12,256 nt of DNA from Candidatus Shapirobacteria bacterium CG06_land_8_20_14_3_00_40_12 (GCA_002780135.1 PEWA01000060.1:1-12256); one strand, 5' to 3'. Shown: positions 1 to 8,131, numbered from the stretch's first letter. Translations and numbers: made by a program. Notes: generated from the sequence alone by a model not told the origin.

Positions 1-1056
1 TCCATCAGGATCATCCCGTATTGCCTCGTCGGGGTCTTTATATTTCCCCACCAAATTCACCACCCTGATTTCAAATTCTAATTTTTCTGCCATTTCAATA
101 CTTTTAATAGCTGCGTTATTGCCGGCAAAATCTGAATCCAGGGCCAAAATCAGGGTATCGGTATAGCGTCGCAGTAGTTGTAATTGTTCCTCCGTAAATG
201 CGGTACCTTTTATGGCGACGATATTTTTTATTCCGGTCCCAAAAGGCGAAATCATGTCAAATTCTCCTTCCACCACAATCACACTTAGTTCTTTTCGGAT
301 TGCTTCTTTGGCCAGATTTAGGCCATAAACCATTTGGCTTTTGTGATACAGTTCCGTTTCCGGCGAGTTAATATATTTGGCCTGTTCTGCCTTGGCCCCC
401 GGCAACACTCTTCCCGAAAAGCCCAAAATTCTTTCCCGAAAATCAACTAGAGGAAAAGTCAGCCGGCCGGAAAAACGGTCATATAATTTTTTACCCCCGT
501 ACTGACTCCAACCAAAAGTACCCGTTTTTACCAAATCTTCTTCGGTAAAATTTTTCTTTTTTAAATAGGCAGTAATCAACCTTGAATCATTTGGACAAAA
601 ACCAACTTGAAATGTCTTTATCATTTTTTCGTCAATCTCTCTTTTTTCTAAATATTCCCTGGCCTCTTTTCCTAATTGATGGGTGGTTAGCATATAGTGA
701 TAAAAACGGGCCACCTCTTCATTTATCTTTAAAAGCGTTTTTTTATTTTTTTCTTCCCGGCTGTCCTCAAAAGTATTTAAGAGCTTTACTCCGGCCACTT
801 TGGCCATTTCCTCCAGCGCTTCCCGAAAATCGATTCGGTTAAACTCTTGGATAAAAGAAAACACGTCTCCCGCCTTACCACAGCCAAAACATTTGTAAAT
901 TTGCAGCTCGGGCGAGACAATAAACGATGGTGTTTTTTCTTGGTGGAATGGGCAGTTGGCGACATAGTGCCGTCCCCGTTTGCGCAACGGCAGTAAACGG
1001 TTAATTACTTCGACAATATCCAGCTTTTTTTTGATTTCCTCAACCTGATTCTCCAC
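1..1056 (-). CDS. dnaG: DNA primase DnaG (partial, C-terminus beyond the left edge)
   Basis: Replicative primase that lays RNA primers on the lagging strand with the replicative helicase. I translated 352 codons from a GTG at 1056 to the window edge without a stop. The N-terminal CHC2 zinc-binding domain is clear: C35-P-F-H38 followed by C56-F-G-C59. The TOPRIM catalytic core follows, with E263-G-E-F-D267 and the metal-binding D307-S-D309, then the conserved KDPDE stretch close to the edge. The start VENQVEEIKKKL matches the usual DnaG N-terminus, so GTG 1056 is the likely start. It lies 4 nt after the stop of the preceding deacetylase-like gene and is therefore probably the last visible gene of a minus-strand operon. 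The helicase-interacting C-terminal domain is outside the window. The family assignment is secure. Confidence 0.97.
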   Translation of the reverse strand, partial: MENQVEEIKKKLDIVEVINRLLPLRKRGRHYVANCPFHQEKTPSFIVSPELQIYKCFGCGKAGDVFSFIQEFNRIDFREALEEMAKVAGVKLLNTFEDSREEKNKKTLLKINEEVARFYHYMLTTHQLGKEAREYLEKREIDEKMIKTFQVGFCPNDSRLITAYLKKKNFTEEDLVKTGTFGWSQYGGKKLYDRFSGRLTFPLVDFRERILGFSGRVLPGAKAEQAKYINSPETELYHKSQMVYGLNLAKEAIRKELSVIVVEGEFDMISPFGTGIKNIVAIKGTAFTEEQLQLLRRYTDTLILALDSDFAGNNAAIKSIEMAEKLEFEIRVVNLVGKYKDPDEAIRDDPDG

Positions 1057-1060
1057 TGCT

Positions 1061-1882
1061 CTATTCTAACATCAAGTCCCCAAAACTGATCACTTCGAAC
1101 TCAGAATACAGTCGTTCTATCAAAAAATATTTTCTTTTTAAAATATTTAACAGTTGTCCTCTTTGCCACGACACGCTGGACATGTCCAGAAGCTCTCGGT
1201 CGCAAAAGCCAACAAAAAGCAACACTTCCGATACCCCCTCACTTCCGTTCACGTCGGCAATCAACTTTTCTATATCCGTTTCCAGATCATAGCCAAAATT
1301 TCCCCTCCAGTCTTTGAGAGCTAGAAAAAAATTACTAGTAGTTTTTATACCCTCTGATTCTACCAGCGACTGGGCTCCGTAATTGGCCTTCCATGCCCAC
1401 AACGGCGCTCTCATCGGAATTTTTTCTTCTTTTGCTAGTTTTATGATTGGCTCCAATATTTTTGGGTCGCCATGTTCGCCTTTTTGCGACACTAAAGCAC
1501 TTGGCTTATGACCAAATGACTTTAGAAACCACTCGTATTGAGCACTAATTTCGTTTTCAATTTCCTTCTGATCAAATTTATCAATTATTGAAAAATCCCA
1601 ATTTTTAGTATCAGCGTTATACATCAGCCCGTTAGTATTGGTCAGAGAAGGCGATTTGGATAAAGATATTAACTTGGAATTGGTCAGACAAAAACAGAGA
1701 TTGCAAGGAATTCCGCTGTCTTTAGCAATTATCACCGCATCATCACTATATTTGGAGTTTGGTAATATTGACAGTTCCGAAAAAACCTTCGGTAATTTTT
1801 TTAGGACATAATCAAACCCCTCATTTATCGATTTTGAAAATCCCAAATCGTGTCCGGTGATTATCACCCTTCTTTTGTTCAT
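1061..1882 (-). CDS. Divergent ChbG/HpnK (YdjC-like) deacetylase paralogue, possible pseudoenzyme
   Basis: This 273-residue protein follows the fold pattern of the YdjC/ChbG/HpnK carbohydrate-deacetylase family. IITGHDLGFSKSINEG at 7-22 corresponds to the family's xTADDFGxSxxxNxG. The usual metal ligands are only partly kept. The first Asp of the DD pair is His11 (Asp12 is kept), the His of the 'GLH' strand is Cys63, the late HPG motif reads FVG, and only His137 (in EHGD) matches the expected third ligand. It aligns along its length with the protein encoded just upstream, for example LLHPGYHDRE against LLFVGFCDRE, so the two are tandem paralogues. Its ATG overlaps the upstream stop by 4 nt (ATGA), which implies translational coupling. 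It may bind a metal through D/C/H, or it may be a non-catalytic partner. Family membership is fairly sure; function is not. Confidence 0.75.
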   Translation of the reverse strand: MNKRRVIITGHDLGFSKSINEGFDYVLKKLPKVFSELSILPNSKYSDDAVIIAKDSGIPCNLCFCLTNSKLISLSKSPSLTNTNGLMYNADTKNWDFSIIDKFDQKEIENEISAQYEWFLKSFGHKPSALVSQKGEHGDPKILEPIIKLAKEEKIPMRAPLWAWKANYGAQSLVESEGIKTTSNFFLALKDWRGNFGYDLETDIEKLIADVNGSEGVSEVLLFVGFCDRELLDMSSVSWQRGQLLNILKRKYFLIERLYSEFEVISFGDLMLE

Positions 1883-2645
1883 ATTTCGCTCATGTGGCCA
1901 AAGATAAATCCCATTTTTAATATTTTATCTTTAAATACCGGGTCCAATGAAATTACTAGATCTCTCGTTCTTTCATAATTCAGCGACGAATCTTCAAAAA
2001 TCTCCCTATCGTGATAACCCGGATGAAGTAATAACTCCACCGATTCATCTTCTTTTATTTCAGTCAATTCGCTCTCAAACATTCCTGTAATTTTAGTCAC
2101 ACTGCTTCCCAAAATATGAGCCAAGAGATGGTCAGTCATCTTTACCCCGAGTCTTTTCAAAAAAATTTCGGCCGAATAATTTTTGTCAGTAATCTCATCA
2201 CCCACCAATACCGCCCGGGGTATCCGTACCGGAATGTTATTTTCCACCGCGTATTTAGCCACTGTTTTTAGTAACCGTAAATTACCATGCATATTAAATT
2301 GGGGTGAAATAAAATCAGGTTTTTTACCAATTAGTTTTTCAAACAGTTCAATTTCCTTCATTACTTTTTCTTCGATTTGTCCATCAGTCGCCATTTTAAA
2401 AAACTCAATATAGTCACTCCGGTGAGGTCGAAAATTCTTTGTCCAAGGAAAAAGACAGGTGTGTAGACCAATATGCGATAGTTTGTTTTTCTCAATCAGT
2501 GAGACAGCATGTTTACAGTTCTCATGGTCGGTCAATACCATCATGGCGATATCGGTCACCATTCCCTCTTTTACCGACCGGACAATACCTTCGTTTACTC
2601 CCTTAGTCCATCCGAAATCATCAGCCGTTACTACAATTTTTTCAT
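1879..2645 (-). CDS. ChbG/HpnK (YdjC-like) deacetylase, frameshifted near its start
   Basis: Predicted metal-dependent deacetylase of N-acetylated sugars or glycolipids. The uninterrupted frame begins at ATG 2562 (227 aa) but lacks the family's essential N-terminal strand. Reading upstream in that frame gives KIVVTADDFGWTKGVNEG, the canonical DD motif, with no usable start before a TGA. An ATG at 2645 sits one base out of frame, separated by a run of six A (plus-strand T at 2637-2642). One extra A would give MKKIVVTADDFG and a normal 255-aa protein. In that numbering the metal ligands are D9/D10, H62 (GLH) and H120 (MHGN), with HPG at 208-210, so the catalytic set is complete. The indel may be real, an assembly error, or corrected by polymerase slippage. 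If none of these restores the frame, only a truncated product from 2562 is made. The gene ends in a 4-nt overlap with its degenerate paralogue. Confidence 0.8.
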
Positions 2646-2679
2646 CTTTATATTTTCATTTCTCCACTGCCTTATTCTA

Positions 2680-3165
2680 TCACCAACTGTCTATTCTCCA
2701 TTCCTCAAACAACTTTTGGGTTTTTTGATATTGATTGGGAAAAATAAAATACTTTTCTAATTCTTTTATTTCTGCCCATTCAAATTTTCTTATCTCTTTT
2801 TCCGGAATTTTTATCTCATTATCTTCCCCCCAAAACTTCACCAAAAATTGTTTCCTTTCTTGCCCCAAATAAGTTTTTCCTCTTTCTAAAAACCTTTTTA
2901 AAACATATTCTCTGGGCCAGTTATATTTGTCAGTCATTTGACTACACTTTACAATTTCAAATTTATCAGTTCCAAGTTCCTCCTTAAGTTCTCTAACAAT
3001 CGCTTCTTCCGGACTTTCATCTTCCTCAATACCACCCCCAGGTCCATCCCATTCATTTTCCTTGTAACTTTGTTTTTGAATAATCAACATCTTATTGTTT
3101 TTGTTCAAAACCACCGCCACCGTGCTTCGCCGATAATTCAATTTTTCCCAATCGATGTTTTTCAT
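2680..3165 (-). CDS. Nudix hydrolase, RppH-like
   Basis: Member of the Nudix superfamily, which cleaves nucleoside diphosphates linked to another moiety. A perfect Nudix box spans G44-T66: G-x5-E50-x7-R58-E-L-K-E62-E63-L-G65-T. The surroundings (YRRSTVAVVLN near the N-terminus, then WPREYV, and GQERKQFLVKFW) resemble the RppH/Ap4A hydrolase branch, so RNA 5'-pyrophosphate or dinucleoside polyphosphate is a plausible substrate; this is inferred from family resemblance only. I chose ATG 3165 (161 aa) over the in-frame ATG at 3195. It lies 1 nt after the stop of the upstream polyprenyl synthase gene, and the extra ten residues (MILLSIGIIR) would overlap that gene and look non-native. The gap of 34 nt to the next gene is the largest inside this operon. 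Confidence 0.9.
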   Translation of the reverse strand: MKNIDWEKLNYRRSTVAVVLNKNNKMLIIQKQSYKENEWDGPGGGIEEDESPEEAIVRELKEELGTDKFEIVKCSQMTDKYNWPREYVLKRFLERGKTYLGQERKQFLVKFWGEDNEIKIPEKEIRKFEWAEIKELEKYFIFPNQYQKTQKLFEEWRIDSW

Positions 3166-3166
3166 T

Positions 3167-4234
3167 CTAATGATCCCGATTGACAATAAAATCAATTCCG
3201 ACTTCTATTTGTCCCCTGTACGGTTGTCTTTGAATAAAACCCAATTCGTTTTTAAAAATAATTTTCGCCATTTCAGCAAACTTTTTTGCCTGTTTCTTAC
3301 CATAATCCAAACTACCGTATTTTTCCATTAGTCTTATGACATAAGTCACATCAGTTTCGGTTTTAGTCCTTTTTTTATTTAAAATCTTTATTAATTTTTC
3401 CCTATCTTTACCTTTCGCGTTTCGAAATAAATGTATTAGCATCAGAGTCCTTTTGTTTTCATAAATGTCATTTCCTTTTATTTTTTTTAAACCCCCATAA
3501 TCAGAAGTTAGATCCAGAAGATCATCAACAATTTGAAAAGATCTTCCTAAAAGTACTCCAAATCGATATATAGTTTCCAGTTGTTTTTCTGTTGCCCCGG
3601 CTATAATCGCCCCCAACCTCATTGGTCCGGCAATGGTGTAATAACCGGTTTTACTTTCCAAAACTAAATAGTTATCTTCATCACTCAAATCAAATCGGTT
3701 ATCCCTAGCCCATTTTAATTCAATCTCCTGCCCCAACACTGTCCGACTCATCATAGTATAAAATTCTTCAATAATTCTTTTGGCTATTTTTTGATCCAAA
3801 CCGACAAAATTTTCAAAGAGCACCCGCCACATAATCATGTGCAGGGCATCGCCTGCATTTATCGCCAATTCATTCCCGTAAATTTTATGCAATGAAGGAA
3901 GGCCGCGCCGGTCAGGGGAATCATCTTCAATATCGTCATGATTTAATATCCAATCTTCCGATATTTGCATCGCTGCCGCCGTATTCAAAACCTTATCTAT
4001 CGGTACCCCCATTGCCTGCGCGGTTAGTAATAGCAGACTTGGACGTAAATATTTCCCTTTTCTTTGGGGATAATCAGAAACAATTTTTAAATGAAAATCC
4101 TGTTCCTCTTTATACTTATCATTCAGTTGGCAATATTTCGGATATTTGTTTAAATTAATAATTTTTTTCTTAATTTCTGGCCAAAGCAATTCTTGATATT
4201 TTTTCAAAATGACTATAAATTCCTGATCTTCCAT
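3167..4234 (-). CDS. Polyprenyl diphosphate synthase (trans-isoprenyl diphosphate synthase)
   Basis: Condenses isopentenyl diphosphate with an allylic diphosphate to make linear isoprenoid chains for quinones, carotenoids or lipid carriers. In the 355-aa product the substrate-binding GKYLRP (R64) is followed by the first Asp-rich motif D100-D-I-E-D104-D, then D108-R-R. The second Asp-rich motif is D237-D-L-L-D241, preceded by the conserved GRSFQIVDD. The aromatic W95, five residues before the first motif, is the kind of bulky residue that limits chain length in short-chain enzymes (C15-C20), so an FPP/GGPP-type product is a reasonable guess. The N-terminal 50 residues are a longer charged lead than in typical IspA. 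It begins 5 nt after the membrane-protein gene and ends 1 nt before the Nudix start, so it is firmly within the operon. Confidence 0.95.
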   Translation of the reverse strand: MEDQEFIVILKKYQELLWPEIKKKIINLNKYPKYCQLNDKYKEEQDFHLKIVSDYPQRKGKYLRPSLLLLTAQAMGVPIDKVLNTAAAMQISEDWILNHDDIEDDSPDRRGLPSLHKIYGNELAINAGDALHMIMWRVLFENFVGLDQKIAKRIIEEFYTMMSRTVLGQEIELKWARDNRFDLSDEDNYLVLESKTGYYTIAGPMRLGAIIAGATEKQLETIYRFGVLLGRSFQIVDDLLDLTSDYGGLKKIKGNDIYENKRTLMLIHLFRNAKGKDREKLIKILNKKRTKTETDVTYVIRLMEKYGSLDYGKKQAKKFAEMAKIIFKNELGFIQRQPYRGQIEVGIDFIVNRDH

Positions 4235-4239
4235 ATCTT

Positions 4240-5394
4240 TCAGCCTAAGTTATTTTCTAACTTTTCCGTCTCTGTCACCACTACCTCTTCCACCCTCTGA
4301 TCCGCCCAGCCGCCGGCTCCGGCCCGGATTAGTAACTTGTCAAAAGTATATGGTGACAGAATATATAAAACCTCAAAAGTTGCTACTGACAATTCAAAAG
4401 CACAGGGGATTTGATTAGTAATCAAAAAGGCACCGATTCCCAAAATCACCGCGTTTTTAAAACTTTGCTCCATTTTTTCCTTAAACACTTTATAAATAAT
4501 GTCGCCTGGTATCCCTCTTTTTTCGGCAATCGCCACGTCAATCCGGTGCCGGGTATAGCTGGCATGCATCACCGTCAAAAAGGTCCCGATGGCCGTAATC
4601 GTATTCATAGTGGTGTTTTGGCGGGTCAAGTCAGCTATCAGTAACCACGGCGTAAACTCAACCGGAATATTTCGCAAAATTATTATTGAGGCTACCAGCA
4701 ATGTCCCCCCAAAACCGCCAATAGTGAAAAGCAATCGGTTATAGCCGATTCTGGCTTTCAAAATCTTTTTATTTTTGGTCAAAAATAATCTTCCCATTCT
4801 CCACAGTAGTTTCAATACCGCCAAAAATACCGTGACTCCAACCCAGACGAGAATTATGGTTGACCACGGCAGAGACACCGTCTCCGTAATTTTTAAAAAA
4901 GGAAAGTTAAAATTGGTACCCACCAGCGGGTATTCGGGGTAGGGGATAAATTTATAAAGGTAGTTTGGATCCAGTTTTTGACTATAAAAGTCAATCAAAA
5001 ATATTCTTCCGGCTGAGAAAAAAGCAATGGCGTTTAATACAAAACTAAAAATATAAAAAACAATCGTCGGATCACCTTTTTTTACCCTCTCGGTAAACAA
5101 AAAATACTGCCTATCTTCCTTTGTTTTTTCCAATTCCTCCTCAAAATCCTTAAATGAACTCGACAGTCTCATCCCGATAAAGCGCAGCGGTAAAAATACT
5201 ATATTTTGGACAATTCCGATCAGTAGTACTGACACCCAAACCTGTCCGGTAATGTTATATAGTCCAAAAAAAATACTGGCGTAAAGCTTAAAACTTCCCC
5301 CCTTAAAAAACCAAATCATCACCCAAACCAAAAAAACAATTAGTATCATTGTCAGAAGCGGCATCACTTTTCTGGTGACTATATTTGTCTTCAC
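4240..5394 (-). CDS. Polytopic integral membrane protein, function unknown
   Basis: I do not recognise the family. The 384-aa product has about seven hydrophobic segments: roughly 11-30, 52-74, 110-134, 177-198, 221-241, 264-280 and 313-347. A charged cytoplasmic-type loop (FKDFEEELEKTKEDRQ, 81-96) lies between the second and third. The C-terminal tail is acidic (ADQRVEEVVVTETEKLENN), and no signal-peptide cleavage pattern is evident. Translation starts at GTG 5394. No Shine-Dalgarno is visible, and an extended -10 (TGCTATAAT) ends only 9 nt upstream, so the mRNA may be leaderless. As the promoter-proximal gene of an operon with a polyprenyl synthase and ChbG/HpnK-like deacetylases, it could take part in membrane-lipid or lipid-linked glycan metabolism, but that is context only. 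Confidence 0.85.
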   Translation of the reverse strand: MKTNIVTRKVMPLLTMILIVFLVWVMIWFFKGGSFKLYASIFFGLYNITGQVWVSVLLIGIVQNIVFLPLRFIGMRLSSSFKDFEEELEKTKEDRQYFLFTERVKKGDPTIVFYIFSFVLNAIAFFSAGRIFLIDFYSQKLDPNYLYKFIPYPEYPLVGTNFNFPFLKITETVSLPWSTIILVWVGVTVFLAVLKLLWRMGRLFLTKNKKILKARIGYNRLLFTIGGFGGTLLVASIIILRNIPVEFTPWLLIADLTRQNTTMNTITAIGTFLTVMHASYTRHRIDVAIAEKRGIPGDIIYKVFKEKMEQSFKNAVILGIGAFLITNQIPCAFELSVATFEVLYILSPYTFDKLLIRAGAGGWADQRVEEVVVTETEKLENNLG

Positions 5395-5398
5395 TCTG

Positions 5399-5427
5399 TT
5401 GGAATTATAGCAACTTTAGCCTATACT
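5399..5427 (+). promoter_or_regulatory. Sigma70-type promoter for the 5434 operon
   Basis: TTGGAA (5399-5404) and TATACT (5422-5427) are separated by exactly 17 bp. The start codon at 5434 lies 6 nt beyond the -10, so transcription should begin at or next to the ATG, and no ribosome-binding site can fit in between. It overlaps the divergent promoter of the 5394 gene. Confidence 0.7.
5404..5412 (-). promoter_or_regulatory. Extended -10 promoter for the minus-strand membrane-protein to dnaG operon
   Basis: Read on the minus strand, 5412-5404 is TGCTATAAT, a perfect -10 with the extended TGn element. Nine nucleotides separate it from GTG 5394, predicting a leader of only a few nucleotides. No good -35 is visible. 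Its hexamer lies within the spacer of the plus-strand promoter (sharing base 5404 with that promoter's -35), so the two directions probably compete for polymerase. Confidence 0.6.
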
Positions 5428-5433
5428 GTTTTT

Positions 5434-5808
5434 ATGCCCCAAAGCCAGGAAAAGAAAGAAAATCGAATTGAACCATTGGTTTCCGGGGAAGTCGTCAAAT
5501 CCCGCCTGATTGATGTTGACTCGGCCAAGGAAATTCTCGTTCCCCGCGAAATTAAATCATGGATGGAAAAAGTAGAGGAGGCGGCTACTGCCACCCCCCA
5601 AGTCAATGACAATACCGGTCAGCCCCTTTTAACTTCTTCCCCGCCGCCGTCTCCCAAGGTTACTCTCCCTATCACCCGAAACTCATTTTTGGCCGGTTTT
5701 CAAAAAACCATCTCTGATGCCGGCCACTGGCTCTCCCGCTTTATTCTCCGTTTAATAAAATTAAACAAAGGTCAGGTTATTTTTAAACCTCCCCAAAATG
5801 AATCCTGA
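5434..5808 (+). CDS. Small hypothetical protein paired with the VirD4-like ATPase
   Basis: Unrecognised 124-aa protein. Residues 1-50 are charged (KEKKEN-type then a predicted helical SWMEKVEEAATA). A Pro/Ser-rich linker follows (LLTSSPPPSPKVTLP, about 65-79), then a C-terminal amphipathic helix with aromatic and basic residues (FQKTISDAGHWLSRFILRLIKL). It has no convincing transmembrane segment. Its last codons overlap the start of the ATPase gene by 11 nt (ATG at 5798), implying translational coupling and a shared job, perhaps as a membrane-peripheral or adaptor subunit of the ATPase. A well-placed promoter directly precedes it. That it is a real gene is supported by the promoter, the overlap and ordinary codon use; function is unknown. 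Confidence 0.75.
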   Translation: MPQSQEKKENRIEPLVSGEVVKSRLIDVDSAKEILVPREIKSWMEKVEEAATATPQVNDNTGQPLLTSSPPPSPKVTLPITRNSFLAGFQKTISDAGHWLSRFILRLIKLNKGQVIFKPPQNES

Positions 5809-8131
5809 CTCTCTTTTCTCGACTGCTTCTGGTTTACTCTTTACTGTCCTCATCGGTTTCATCGTCGTTGTCCTGCTTCTTTTTTTATTTTACGCCTTTG
5901 TTCTCTGGTACCGTTGGCGCGATAGAGAGACTAAATCTCTCAAACTTATCACTTTACTTGTTGCCATTCCCCAGGATAATGAGGTCAAAATTGATGCTAC
6001 CGAACAAATTATTGGGTCTTTAAGTAGTCTTTATCACAACGCCCGTTTCAAGTTTCTTCAAATTTTCATTTCCCAACCCAGTCTGTCTTTAGAAATCATT
6101 GGTACTCACGAGGATATTAAATTTTATATCTGTATCCCCCAAAAATATCAGGATTTAGTCGAAAAACAAATTTATAGTGTTTATGCCGGTGCCGATGTTA
6201 GATCAGTTGACGAACCCTCTCTTTTTACCGAAAACGGCAAAGTCGAGTATGCTTGGCTAGGTCTCAAGAAACTGCCTTTTTATCCACTAAAATCATATAA
6301 AGAGATTCCCACCGACCCCTTGGCTTCCATTACCTCAGTTCTGTCCAAGTTAAATGAAAACGAAACCACCGCCATCCAAATGGTGGTTTCCCCCGCCGAC
6401 TCCTCTTGGTCTAAATCCGGTCGTTCCTTTATTAGCCAGACTAAAAAAAGTGAAAGTAATCCGCAAATCGCTTCCTACAAAGTTGATGCCCGCCAGCTGG
6501 AAGCTATCGAGACCAAATCCAGCAAAGCCGGTTTTGAGGTAGCTCTCCGCCTGGTTTCGGTGGCTCCGACGTCCGAAATTGCCAAGGTCAACTTAAGCAA
6601 TCTTAAGGCTTGTTTTTCCCAGTTTGAATCTCCCTGGAATAAATTATCAACCCGAAAAATTTATTTAAAAAATTTTTTTGTCGACGATTTTATCTACAAA
6701 TATCCGGTCATCTTTTGGTGGAGAGGTAAAACTATTTTGTCCACCGACGAAATTGCCTCCATTTTCCATCTGCCCAACAAAACTATCGAAACCCCCAATA
6801 TTTATTGGCTCAAGTCCAAAAAAGCACCCTGTCCTCCCGACTCTCTCCAGGAAGGTCTTTATATCGGTGACAATGTCTATCGGGGGACCTCTACTAAATT
6901 TTGTCTCACCCAAACTGACCGCCAGCGACACTTCTATATTGTCGGTCAAACCGGTGTCGGTAAATCGTGGCTCTTAGCCGACATGGCCCTTCAGGATATC
7001 AAAGCCGGCAAGGGTGTCTGTTTTATCGATCCCCACGATACCTACGAAAGTATTTTGGAGCGAATTCCCCCGGAACGGATCGAGGATGTTATCTATTTTG
7101 ACCCATCCCTTACCGAACGCCCCATGGGTTTCAATGTTATGGAATGCGACCGCGAAGATCAAAAAGATTTTGTTACCTCTTCCATTATCAATCTGATGTA
7201 CAAGCTCTACGACCCTTACAAAACCGGTATCGTTGGTCCCCGTTTCGAACATGCCATTCGCAATATTATGTTGACGGTTATGACCGAGCCCGGGGCCACC
7301 TTTATTGAAATTGTCCGCTGCCTCACCGACCCCTCCTTCGTCCAATATCTCATGCCCAAAATCAAAGACCCGATGGTCAGACGTTATTGGACCGATCAGA
7401 TTGCCCAAACCAGTGATTTTCACAAATCAGAGGTCCTTGACTACATTGTTTCCAAATTCGGGCGATTTATTACCAATACCATGATGCGTAATATCATCGG
7501 CCAATCGACTTCTTCCTTTAATTTCCGGCAGGCTATGGATCAGGGCAAAATCCTGATCATCAATTTAGCCAAAGGCTCCATCGGCGAAGAAAATTCCGCC
7601 TTTTTAGGATTGGTTTTAATCCCTAAAATTTTAATTGCCGCCATGAGCCGCCAGAATACGCCGGAAGCCAATCGTCGCGATTTTTATCTCTATGTTGATG
7701 AATTTCAGAATTTTGCTACCCAGGACTTTGCCGTCATTATGTCTGAAGCCCGCAAATACCATCTTAATCTCATCGTGGCCAACCAGTTTATTTCCCAAAT
7801 GGACGATGAGGTCAAAAATGCCGTTTTTGGCAATGTCGGCTCTATCTGCAGCTTTAGAGTTGGTATTTCCGATGCCGGTTTCCTTATCCGCCAATTTCAG
7901 CCCACTTTTAGTGAACATGATTTATTAAACCTTGGCACCGGTGAAATTTATCTTAAAACTATGATCAATGGCGTTCCCAAAGACCCCTTTTCGCTTCATG
8001 TCGCCGCCGTTGAAAAACAGAAACCCGGCAACCCCAAGATGTCGGAGATGATTAAAAAATTATCGTCTCTTAAATATGGTCGTCCCAAAGCCATTGTCGA
8101 ATCCGAAATCGCCAAACGCGCCAGGTTATAA
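5798..8131 (+). CDS. VirD4/HerA-like membrane-anchored ATPase (type IV secretion DNA-transfer family)
   Basis: P-loop ATPase related to conjugative coupling proteins (VirD4/TraD) and HerA, which pump DNA through a membrane-anchored ring. One N-terminal transmembrane helix (about 12-38) precedes a long N-domain (about 45-330) of the type seen in Patescibacteria homologues. Walker A is G383-QTGVGK389-S, followed by CFIDPHDTYES. Walker B is LYVD634-E635-FQNF, and later SEARKYHLNLIVANQFISQM matches the coupling-protein sensor region. At 777 aa it is complete, with both a nucleotide-binding and a membrane module. No relaxase, VirB4 or pilin gene is in the window, so transfer, DNA uptake or chromosome segregation all remain possible. 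It is coupled to the small gene at 5434 and ends 6 bp inside the convergent recombinase gene. The family is sure; the substrate is not. Confidence 0.9.
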   Translation: MNPDSLFSTASGLLFTVLIGFIVVVLLLFLFYAFVLWYRWRDRETKSLKLITLLVAIPQDNEVKIDATEQIIGSLSSLYHNARFKFLQIFISQPSLSLEIIGTHEDIKFYICIPQKYQDLVEKQIYSVYAGADVRSVDEPSLFTENGKVEYAWLGLKKLPFYPLKSYKEIPTDPLASITSVLSKLNENETTAIQMVVSPADSSWSKSGRSFISQTKKSESNPQIASYKVDARQLEAIETKSSKAGFEVALRLVSVAPTSEIAKVNLSNLKACFSQFESPWNKLSTRKIYLKNFFVDDFIYKYPVIFWWRGKTILSTDEIASIFHLPNKTIETPNIYWLKSKKAPCPPDSLQEGLYIGDNVYRGTSTKFCLTQTDRQRHFYIVGQTGVGKSWLLADMALQDIKAGKGVCFIDPHDTYESILERIPPERIEDVIYFDPSLTERPMGFNVMECDREDQKDFVTSSIINLMYKLYDPYKTGIVGPRFEHAIRNIMLTVMTEPGATFIEIVRCLTDPSFVQYLMPKIKDPMVRRYWTDQIAQTSDFHKSEVLDYIVSKFGRFITNTMMRNIIGQSTSSFNFRQAMDQGKILIINLAKGSIGEENSAFLGLVLIPKILIAAMSRQNTPEANRRDFYLYVDEFQNFATQDFAVIMSEARKYHLNLIVANQFISQMDDEVKNAVFGNVGSICSFRVGISDAGFLIRQFQPTFSEHDLLNLGTGEIYLKTMINGVPKDPFSLHVAAVEKQKPGNPKMSEMIKKLSSLKYGRPKAIVESEIAKRARL

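Noticed and set aside
582..842. An 86-codon plus-strand frame opposite dnaG
   Set aside because: The minus strand here encodes conserved primase sequence; the plus-strand product has an aromatic, proline-rich shadow composition.
3166..3195. Upstream ATG (3195) as start of the Nudix gene
   Set aside because: It would overlap the polyprenyl synthase coding end by 29 nt and add hydrophobic residues not seen before the Nudix core; ATG 3165 is 1 nt past that gene's stop.
5421..5612. A minus-strand frame opposite the 124-aa gene
   Set aside because: It covers the promoter and start of the plus-strand gene and has no supporting signal; the plus-strand gene is coupled to the ATPase.
6974..7423. A 149-codon open frame on the minus strand inside the ATPase gene
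   Set aside because: It lies opposite the Walker A and downstream conserved region of a clear coding gene, and its product shows no domain; it is a by-product of that gene's codon use.
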